From: a virus
Length of the DNA stretch: 42,499 nucleotides
Direction: 5' to 3' (one strand)
IMG/VR virus record: IMGVR_UViG_3300010400_000031
Location: 1 to 42,499 of that record
Below the pieces are notes generated by a model. That model saw only the letters and a program-made list of their open reading frames with translations, did no database searches and was not told where the DNA came from. A program made the translations under genes and the position numbers. Positions 30,386-37,247 of this stretch are shown one piece after another; the stretch's first letter is position 1; the number at the start of each line of letters is the position of its first letter.

Positions 30386-33336
30386 TGCCGTACCGAAACC
30401 CCGTGCCCGGTCCGTACAGAAAAGGCGACCGACCGCCGGGCGCGCGGGACCTTAACGCCATCATCGCCGCCATCCCTACTCAGTTGCGTGGGGGCGGCGG
30501 CGTCGAGGTGTCCCAGTTCGGCAGCAAGACGACGATCAACCGGGTCACGCCTAGCCAGGACGTGCCGGAACACTTCACCTTCTTTGACAAGTTCGTCGTC
30601 GTGGAGGAGTTCGACGACTACCTGAAATGCGCCCCGTTCGACCCACCGCCTAACGAAACTACGGGTTGGTGGGACCCGCAAGCCTACCTCAGTACATTGG
30701 GTGCCGACGCGCTCGTTTTTACCTACGTCGCCAAGCCTACCCTGCTCCAGAAATCCTACTGGAACGGGAGGACGATCTCGTACGGTAGTACCGTTAGAGC
30801 GTATACCCACGTCTCGACCGGCGTGCGAACATCGACCGAACTGGAGGTCGATACGATCGAGACGATCCAGGTCCCCTACTTCCCCGGCGACATCATCCTG
30901 GCGTTCCGTGGCGTCACCGGGATCACGGCGACCTACGAGAACTTGGAAGAGGAGATAGTCGAAGAGCCGATCTTCTGGATCGACGGCAACTTCGCCGCGC
31001 GTGCCTGGGCGGTCACGGGGTCCGGGAGCAGCGGCAGCAGCGAGACGATGGTCAAGGTCACCGACCATCTCCGCGATGAGAACGACTACTACCCCGGTGT
31101 CATAACGACGTGGAGCGAAACCGGGCCGGCTTGGGTTGACGGCACCACGCCGATCAAACTCCATCAGGCCAACAACGGCCCGCTCGAAGAGGACATCCGC
31201 TACCGCGCCACCTTTGCCTATGTGGACGATGACGGCGTCAGCGTCTTCACGGTCTTCGTCGATGATCAGGCATACGCTCTCATCACGTCGGTCGATAAGG
31301 ATGTAGACGGGTGCGTCCCCGCGATCTTGGTAAACGGCGGCTTCGACCGTCCAACGGACGGTATGGTCATCCGCGTCTACGCGCTCAACGACAACGACTT
31401 CCAGTTGCGGAAGTACCCCGTCTGGCCCACGACGGTAATGGCAACGGCGACACCCGAAGCCAGCGCAGGCGTGGACTCCTTCCGGATGCGCATGGGCTGG
31501 TTGTCTTCCCCGGAGGAGGTCGAAGGTAGTTCCGGCATTGACGCCTACCGGATGCGCGCCGGGTGGCTGTCCTCGCCGGTCATGGCAAGCGCTAGGACGT
31601 TCGGCGAGGCCCCAAGGACGTTCGGCGACGGCCCGACCGTTCCCGTCTACATCGCCGACCCGGTCGATCCCGCTGCCATCACCGACATCTTCAACTACTA
31701 CGATTCGACGATTAACTACTACGACGATACCGTCGTCAACTACTACAACTCGACGATCGTCAACTTCTATGACATGACGGTGAACTACACCGGCACGACG
31801 ATCAATTACACCAACGTCACGTTCGTCTTGCTCGGTCCGGTTCACGTCACTGGAATCTACAACTGGTACTTCGACACCTACGTCGTCTTCACCTATGGGC
31901 TGCAATTGTGCGGCTGGCTGTGGTACTGCTACGAGAACTTCACGGTCACCACGGGTACGATCAACCCGGCTAGCCAACCCAACCACGTTGTCGAGAGGCT
32001 CTTCCCCAGCGGCTCTCCGACCGTCACCACGGTCATTCCGGTCGCCGCCATCGAAGGAGGTAACGCCGGCCAGTTCTTGTATTGGAGCAACGTCACGTCC
32101 GGGTTGATGACGGTCAACGGCGCGGGTGGCAACATCAGAATGCCAGGGAACGCCCAACTGCCTCACAAGATGCGGTTGGGCGACGGGGCCGCGATCTGGT
32201 ACGACACGGCGTTTTCGGAGTGGACGTTCCTGGGCATGACGTACGGGGACTTCCGTTTCGGTGCATCCGCCGCAGAGGTCGTTTGTACGTTCGATGCATC
32301 GCGTGAACTGAATTACGTCCCGCGAGGCAACGAAGGCGACGTCCTGATGTCGCGCGGCACGGGCGCGGGAGGTCAGCAGAAGCCGGTCTGGGAGGCGATC
32401 CAGGGTGGTGCTGAACACTTCATGACGGAGTGTGTAGATGGGGTTAACTACCGGTACAAGTCCACCACGACGTTTATCGAGGGCGTGTACACGCAAGGTG
32501 CGGTCGTAGACGGCGCGTTCGTCGTTGGTGCATGGGTGTTCGACTCGTTCCAGGGGTGCTGCGACTGCGGCCCCCCGCCGATCGGGATTACCACCCCATG
32601 CTGTGAAGTGCCAGTCCCCTCGACCCTGTGCGTCAGGATCACGGAAAAGACCGGCGACTGTGTTTGTCTGCCGGACTCTTTCACGGTCACTTGGAACGGC
32701 TCGGAGTGGGCCGCTTCGGACGTCGCCCCCGGCTGCGAAGCCCTCGACCCCCTCGGCTTTACCGTATCCTGCGGCGGGGAAGCGGATCTCTTTATCCTCA
32801 CGGGCATGGACCCCGAAGTCGGCGATGTAAATCTCGGGAACTTCGTCGATTCCGTCGATTGCGGTCCTCCGTTTATCGCCGTGTGGGGCGGCCGGGCCTT
32901 CCAATCCGGGTCACCCTGCACGGGTACGTTTACCGTTACCGTTACCGCACCGGAAGAGGGCGGCGAGTGCGCTACTGACCCGCCCCCGCCCCCACCACCC
33001 CCGCCCGGATGTCCGTGCGGTTGCCCTTGCACCAACACCTACGGCTTTACAATCACTGGCGTGTCGGATTGTCCGGATGTCAACGGGACCTACACGCTGA
33101 CATGGGAGGCCGGGTGCCGGTGGATCGGAACCAATGGTAGCGTTAACGCAGCGATGGTTATGTACCCCGGAGGGACGACGGTCCTAACTATCGAGGAGCC
33201 GGGCGTCGGTCACGCTGTCTATCTGGCCACCGTAGTTTACGATGGGGCATTCACCTGCGCCAACGGCGGGGCTATGTACGCCGTTGAAACCGAAGGTTGT
33301 GAATGGCCGCAACCCCTCAACCTGACGTTAGCCTGA
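30385..33336 (+). CDS. Large tail-tip or fibre protein with Cys-rich end
   Basis: The 983-residue product starts MPYRNPVPGPYRKGDRPPGA and overlaps the previous stop. Its first 420 residues are beta-rich, followed by two DxxRMRxGWLSSP motifs. A Tyr/Asn/Thr repeat region follows (about residues 430-480; NYYDSTINYYDDTVVNYY), typical of an elongated beta-fibre. The last 250 residues contain many cysteines, a run of nine prolines, then CPCGCPC, and two similar C-rich domains. It is probably the central tip or receptor fibre. Disulfides would be unusual in an exposed tail protein. Confidence 0.75.
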   Translation: MPYRNPVPGPYRKGDRPPGARDLNAIIAAIPTQLRGGGGVEVSQFGSKTTINRVTPSQDVPEHFTFFDKFVVVEEFDDYLKCAPFDPPPNETTGWWDPQAYLSTLGADALVFTYVAKPTLLQKSYWNGRTISYGSTVRAYTHVSTGVRTSTELEVDTIETIQVPYFPGDIILAFRGVTGITATYENLEEEIVEEPIFWIDGNFAARAWAVTGSGSSGSSETMVKVTDHLRDENDYYPGVITTWSETGPAWVDGTTPIKLHQANNGPLEEDIRYRATFAYVDDDGVSVFTVFVDDQAYALITSVDKDVDGCVPAILVNGGFDRPTDGMVIRVYALNDNDFQLRKYPVWPTTVMATATPEASAGVDSFRMRMGWLSSPEEVEGSSGIDAYRMRAGWLSSPVMASARTFGEAPRTFGDGPTVPVYIADPVDPAAITDIFNYYDSTINYYDDTVVNYYNSTIVNFYDMTVNYTGTTINYTNVTFVLLGPVHVTGIYNWYFDTYVVFTYGLQLCGWLWYCYENFTVTTGTINPASQPNHVVERLFPSGSPTVTTVIPVAAIEGGNAGQFLYWSNVTSGLMTVNGAGGNIRMPGNAQLPHKMRLGDGAAIWYDTAFSEWTFLGMTYGDFRFGASAAEVVCTFDASRELNYVPRGNEGDVLMSRGTGAGGQQKPVWEAIQGGAEHFMTECVDGVNYRYKSTTTFIEGVYTQGAVVDGAFVVGAWVFDSFQGCCDCGPPPIGITTPCCEVPVPSTLCVRITEKTGDCVCLPDSFTVTWNGSEWAASDVAPGCEALDPLGFTVSCGGEADLFILTGMDPEVGDVNLGNFVDSVDCGPPFIAVWGGRAFQSGSPCTGTFTVTVTAPEEGGECATDPPPPPPPPPGCPCGCPCTNTYGFTITGVSDCPDVNGTYTLTWEAGCRWIGTNGSVNAAMVMYPGGTTVLTIEEPGVGHAVYLATVVYDGAFTCANGGAMYAVETEGCEWPQPLNLTLA

Positions 33337-33767
33337 TGAAAAATACCGTTCCCATCCGGCCGGAATGCGGCCACCTGTTGATCTCGTCCCACGGTGACCG
33401 CTGTGTCACCTGCGAGGTCATTAAGCGCGCCGGCAGGGAGCATGAGATCCAACCCGAACCAGCAGTGAAAGCTACTACACCAAAGCCCCTCCCACCGTCC
33501 TTTACGATACCCGCGCCCGCTTGCATTCATCGCGGCCGTCCCGTGCGCGAGGGGGCATGCGATCTGTGCGGCCGGCGCGATCAGACCGTCGAGGTCAGAT
33601 CTTGCGCAATATTTGGCGAATGCACGTCGGAACAAAACGGACGGGTCCGTGGCGTCAGGCGCTGCCAGGGATGCCCCGATGCAACAACCGATCCGAACAC
33701 ACCGCTGAAGCTAAACAAGTCCAAGAACCCACAGCGGCGTCCCGGGAAAGGACCGGTGGGCGCATGA
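33303..33767 (+). CDS. Cys-rich zinc-ribbon-like protein
   Basis: The 154-residue product starts with ATG 33303 (GAAGG before it) and overlaps the end of the previous gene by 34 bp; the ATG at 33336 is an alternative. Cysteines occur as CGH..C..C near residues 22-37, C near 74 with CDLCG near 85, and CAIFGEC..CQGC near 100-122, consistent with zinc binding. The middle is a Pro/Lys linker and the C terminus is basic. It overlaps the glycosyltransferase gene as ATGA, suggesting a joint function. Confidence 0.7.
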   Translation: MAATPQPDVSLMKNTVPIRPECGHLLISSHGDRCVTCEVIKRAGREHEIQPEPAVKATTPKPLPPSFTIPAPACIHRGRPVREGACDLCGRRDQTVEVRSCAIFGECTSEQNGRVRGVRRCQGCPDATTDPNTPLKLNKSKNPQRRPGKGPVGA

Positions 33768-34522
33768 AGCCGATGATCTGCCGCATGGCGATCGGGTCGT
33801 GGGAGCGTGCCGAACTGGCCTCGTGGACGATCCAGGCGACCATGCGGGCACTCAAGATGCCGGGGATCTCCGACGTCGTCAATGGGTTCTTGGATGTGTG
33901 CCCTACCCCGGTGGCGCGCAACCGTGCGGTCCTCCTGGCGCGAGCCAACAAGTGCGACGTACTGTGCTGCGTGGACGCCGACACGCTGCCCCATCCTGAT
34001 TTCCTTGAAGCCGCTCTGCTGGAGTTGCGCACCGGCCAGGAGGATAAGGTAGTCGTCTGTCCCTGCGTCTGCACGGGCGATACCAACCACGTCCAGGTGT
34101 TCCGCTGGGGCACGCGCCAGGACGCTACCGATGACGACCAACTGGGGCGGTTGGAGTACGTCTCCCGCGAGGAGTCGGCGAGGCTACAGGGACGCGAAGA
34201 GGTGGCCTGTGCCGGTGCCGGGGCGTTCGTCTGCCACACCAGGGTCTTCGACCGAATAGCACCGCCCTGGTTCGATTACGAGTACACCGATGACTTCCGT
34301 GCCACCCTGGCCAGTACCGAAGACATCCGCTGCTTCCGCGACCTATCGCTAGCCGGGGTCAAGTTCGTGTGCCTATGGTCGCACTGGGCGACCCACTACA
34401 AGACCATCGCGCTGGTCCGCCCGGTCGCCCTGACGGTCGGAGACGTGAACGAAAGATACCGCCGGTTCATGCTGCAAGAGGCTGCAAGAAAAGCCCCGAC
34501 TTCACTGAATGAAACTTCGTAG
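33764..34522 (+). CDS. GT-A-fold glycosyltransferase-like protein
   Basis: The 252-residue product starts MKPMICRMAIGSWERAELAS. The features are an ARNRAVLLARA helix, a DADTLPHPDF motif near residue 71 (the Asp-X-Asp metal site of GT-A enzymes), an GAGAFVCHTRVFDRI segment near 150, and PPWFDYEYTDD. It would transfer a sugar from a nucleotide donor. Its target may be phage structural protein or host glycan. The gene ends with the 17-bp repeat (T-S-L-N-E). Start ATG 33764 overlaps the stop upstream. Confidence 0.75.
   Translation: MKPMICRMAIGSWERAELASWTIQATMRALKMPGISDVVNGFLDVCPTPVARNRAVLLARANKCDVLCCVDADTLPHPDFLEAALLELRTGQEDKVVVCPCVCTGDTNHVQVFRWGTRQDATDDDQLGRLEYVSREESARLQGREEVACAGAGAFVCHTRVFDRIAPPWFDYEYTDDFRATLASTEDIRCFRDLSLAGVKFVCLWSHWATHYKTIALVRPVALTVGDVNERYRRFMLQEAARKAPTSLNETS
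34499..34515 (+). repeat. Dispersed 17-bp quasi-palindrome at gene end
   Basis: ACTTCACTGAATGAAAC lies at the very end of the glycosyltransferase gene, coding for T-S-L-N-E. It is 56 bp before the next start. Confidence 0.75.
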
Positions 34523-34549
34523 CCGTAGCGGACGGCTGTCCGGTATAGT
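34520..34549 (+). promoter_or_regulatory. Promoter candidate with upstream hairpin
   Basis: A 6-bp hairpin (AGCCGT/ACGGCT, 34520-34536) is followed by CCGGTATAGT, whose TATAGT (34544-34549) is a good -10. No clear -35 is seen. The gene starts with GTG at 34571. Confidence 0.45.
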
Positions 34550-34570
34550 AGACGGGACGAGGAGGTAGAC

Positions 34571-36421
34571 GTGTACGAGTTCATTTTCATAACTCAAGCC
34601 GGCCGCGCTTTGGTCGCCGACGCCAACGCCGCAGCGATGCGGGATACGCTCGGCCTGGGCACGGCCGCCGTGGCCGACGCCGACGACTTCGAGGCGGCCG
34701 GAGGAGGATCGTCGGCACCCTACGTCCTTGAGTTCGACGGGGAGAAGAAGCAAGTCTCTCACCCCGGATTCTGGCCGGACGCCGTCCAACTCCCCAACAA
34801 GTTCTACTGGGAGGCGTGGTTGATGCCCAACGACGCCGACTCCTGTTACTGGTTGATCGACGGTTTCGGCGGCGCGCACGCTTTCGGTGGCGGCTTTGCA
34901 GGCGGATCCGGCGGGCTTAACCTGCTGTCACTGCTGTTGTGGGACGGCACCAGCGCAAGCGTCCATACCGCTGACGACGGCCTTTACGATAACGAATGGG
35001 GACACGTCGCATGGGCCTGGGACGGGGCCAATCTCTGGGCCTACGCACAGGGCATCCCCGTCGCCAAGATCGCGTGGACCGACCCCCGCAAGTCCGTTGC
35101 TCGTAGCGCCGGCGGTGGCGGTGATCTCTTTATCGGCGGCAGTGACCATAACAACTTCAAAGGTCGAATCGCCGCCGCGCGTGGTTGGGATGGCTACTTC
35201 CCGGGTTCTACTTTCGCCCAGTGGCCCTTCGGCGCGCAGTGGCCCTTCAGCCCCAACGCCCGCCCTTCGGCCACCGTCTCCGTGCCGTGCGACTTCCTCG
35301 CCGAATTCGTCGTACCGGGGCGATGGCTCATCCCCGATCTGTCCCCCAGCGGTTGCCTTTCCGATGCGGCGGCGATCTCCGGCACCGTAGCGGTGACCAA
35401 CGCTTCCAAGTCGGTTGTCGGTACGTCCACGACGTTTAGCCTCCTGGCTCCGGGGCAGACGGTGACGTTCGCCGCCGACCTTACGGGAACACGTTACATC
35501 GTCGGGCTAGTCACCGATGAAACGCACTTGACCTTGCGCGACGTTTACGCCGGCTCGACCAACGCATCGACGACGCTGGTGGCCTACGAACCGAAGATCC
35601 GTCACTCGGGCTACCTGTTCGGCTCCGGTAGGTCGTGCGGCCGTGGGTTCATTTACGACGGCGCTTCCACGGCAACCCCGGAGTACGTTCAGGACGCGAC
35701 GTTCCCCTTTCAGACGCCGGGCGGTGCAGCCACCCCTCCAACCTGGGCACCGACGGCACCGTCCACCCCAGGCGGTGCCAAGATCTTCGACTCCTTCTCC
35801 AGGCGAAACAAGACGCTCTGTTACGATGAAGACGGCGGTTTGGGGACCACCGAAGCGGGGTCGCTGGGTCCGCTGACTTGGTCCTACGGAGCGCTCGACG
35901 GCCCCACCGTAAGTAAGTGGGGCGTGTTCCACGGTCGTGCTGTCTATCTGGAACCGCAGGCGCGTGGCGCAGCCTGGGTCACGAACAACTCGGCCAACAT
36001 GGATGTGAGGGTCAAGCGCAACGTCGGAACGGCGGGAGTCGGCTACCACATCGGGATCGCGTTCCGCGTGGTTGACCGTGCCAACTTCTGGTACGCCTTC
36101 AGTTGGGGGGCCGATCCGCTCTCGCAGTCGATGCGCTGCGGAGCCTGGGTCGCCGGGGCGGATGTCGGAGCGCCCAGCGTGGGGGATTGGTATAACATCG
36201 ACCCCACCGCTAACTTCACCACCATGCGGGTCGTCACCAGCGGCACTACGATCACGTTCTACACCGACCCGTCGGGCGACGGCGTTACTTTCGTCCAATG
36301 CGGACAACTGACCGGCGAGACGCAGTTCCAATCGGCGACCGGCGTCGGGCTGTACTCCGGAGGCACCGCCGGAGCCGGAACCAGCGGCCTGGACCGGTGG
36401 GACGATTTCACCGTTTTTTGA
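34571..36421 (+). CDS. Tail fibre with LamG-like domain
   Basis: The 616-residue product starts with GTG 34571 (GGAGG upstream). The N terminus, ITQAGRALVADANAAAMRDT, has the same virion-anchor type motif as the fibre at 37248 (TTAGRQFVRQVDAAAMRTYL). A LamG/concanavalin-like domain follows (residues 60-220; WEAWLMPNDADSCYWLIDGF, then WGHVAWAWDGANLW). The C-terminal part is beta-rich with RWDDFTVF at the end, like a second carbohydrate-binding fold. It probably binds host surface glycan. Confidence 0.8.
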   Translation: MYEFIFITQAGRALVADANAAAMRDTLGLGTAAVADADDFEAAGGGSSAPYVLEFDGEKKQVSHPGFWPDAVQLPNKFYWEAWLMPNDADSCYWLIDGFGGAHAFGGGFAGGSGGLNLLSLLLWDGTSASVHTADDGLYDNEWGHVAWAWDGANLWAYAQGIPVAKIAWTDPRKSVARSAGGGGDLFIGGSDHNNFKGRIAAARGWDGYFPGSTFAQWPFGAQWPFSPNARPSATVSVPCDFLAEFVVPGRWLIPDLSPSGCLSDAAAISGTVAVTNASKSVVGTSTTFSLLAPGQTVTFAADLTGTRYIVGLVTDETHLTLRDVYAGSTNASTTLVAYEPKIRHSGYLFGSGRSCGRGFIYDGASTATPEYVQDATFPFQTPGGAATPPTWAPTAPSTPGGAKIFDSFSRRNKTLCYDEDGGLGTTEAGSLGPLTWSYGALDGPTVSKWGVFHGRAVYLEPQARGAAWVTNNSANMDVRVKRNVGTAGVGYHIGIAFRVVDRANFWYAFSWGADPLSQSMRCGAWVAGADVGAPSVGDWYNIDPTANFTTMRVVTSGTTITFYTDPSGDGVTFVQCGQLTGETQFQSATGVGLYSGGTAGAGTSGLDRWDDFTVF

Positions 36422-36433
36422 GGAGTCAACGTC

Positions 36434-37015
36434 GTGGGTAAACTGCTCGGCCGGGACGTAACCGGCAACACCACCATGAAGTTCGTCCGCTACCGCGACT
36501 CCGACGGCGCGTTCTGGAACACCTCCGGCAGCGCCTTCGAGGCGTACAACGTCTCGAACATCGCGCAGTACGGAATAGCCGCCACGGAGATCGGCGCTAC
36601 CGGACTCTATCAGGCGACCGACCCGGCACCGACCGTGCTGGGGGACTACGAATTCATTCGAGCAACTACCTCGACGCTGGCGGTCGCCGACCTCCAGACG
36701 AACGTCTACGGCGGCGGCCGGGTCGATCCGTTCGCGGTCCTGACGACCGATACGATCACCGCCGCGTCGGTCAGTAGCGCCGCCGCTGCCAAGATCGCCG
36801 ACGTGGTGCTCAGGCGTACGATGGCCAACGTGGAAGCATCCTCCTTCGGTGATACGCTCGACCTTCATTCCGTGTACGGTAGCATCCAGCAGTTGCAGAA
36901 GGCGTCGGTATCCGGGTCAACGCTCACCATCAAGAAGACCGACGGTTCAACGACTCTGGGTACGCTGACGCTCACGGTCAGCGCCGGAGCCAGCCCGGTC
37001 ACCGGAGTCACTTGA
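36434..37015 (+). CDS. Baseplate or fibre-associated protein, module copy 1
   Basis: The 193-residue product starts with GTG 36434 (MGKLLGRDVTGNTTMKFVRY). It is clearly paralogous to the gene at 40274-40849 with shared blocks YRDSD.AF, EAYNV..IA.Y.I.ATE.GATG.Y, RRTM.NVEASS.GDTL and TIKKTDGS. Their function is unknown; the position suggests a baseplate or fibre-joint component. GGAG precedes GTG. Confidence 0.75.
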   Translation: MGKLLGRDVTGNTTMKFVRYRDSDGAFWNTSGSAFEAYNVSNIAQYGIAATEIGATGLYQATDPAPTVLGDYEFIRATTSTLAVADLQTNVYGGGRVDPFAVLTTDTITAASVSSAAAAKIADVVLRRTMANVEASSFGDTLDLHSVYGSIQQLQKASVSGSTLTIKKTDGSTTLGTLTLTVSAGASPVTGVT

Positions 37016-37016
37016 C

Positions 37017-37235
37017 GTGGCCAAGAAACGTGCAACCAAGAAGGAGCCAGCGCTGGCGGCAGAGGATGTCTCGAACTCCCTGGACCGCCCTGTCGCCAGC
37101 GCCGCGACTTCACTGAATGAAGTCCGACCCACGGTCGGGGACACGCCCGGCGTGGGACTGCCGCTGACTTGGTATAGCAGGACCAACTTGGTGGTATCAT
37201 GGCGCGGGCGTACCCTGGTCCCTCCATCGGAATGA
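37017..37235 (+). CDS. Small protein with repeat-encoded TSLNEV, module copy 1
   Basis: The 72-residue product starts with GTG 37017. Its middle contains the perfect 17-bp repeat, read T-S-L-N-E-V. Its C-terminal half (TWYSRTNLVVSWRGR) resembles residues 25-40 of the 40849 protein (TWYGRTNLVVRW). It therefore looks like a short relative of that gene's N-terminal part. Function unknown. Confidence 0.6.
   Translation: MAKKRATKKEPALAAEDVSNSLDRPVASAATSLNEVRPTVGDTPGVGLPLTWYSRTNLVVSWRGRTLVPPSE
37107..37123 (+). repeat. Dispersed 17-bp quasi-palindrome, intragenic
   Basis: A perfect copy within the 72-residue gene, read T-S-L-N-E-V. It is 125 bp before the fibre start at 37248. Confidence 0.8.
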
Positions 37236-37247
37236 CGCGAGGTCCAC

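Noticed and set aside
30286-32904. 872-codon leftward frame opposite the tip protein
   Set aside because: Antisense of biased codons; Arg/Asp/Val-rich composition without domain features.
23769-36660. Extra repeat copies at 23769, 36650, 12555 and 40603
   Set aside because: Only TTCATTC or GAATGAAG halves are present, as expected by chance.
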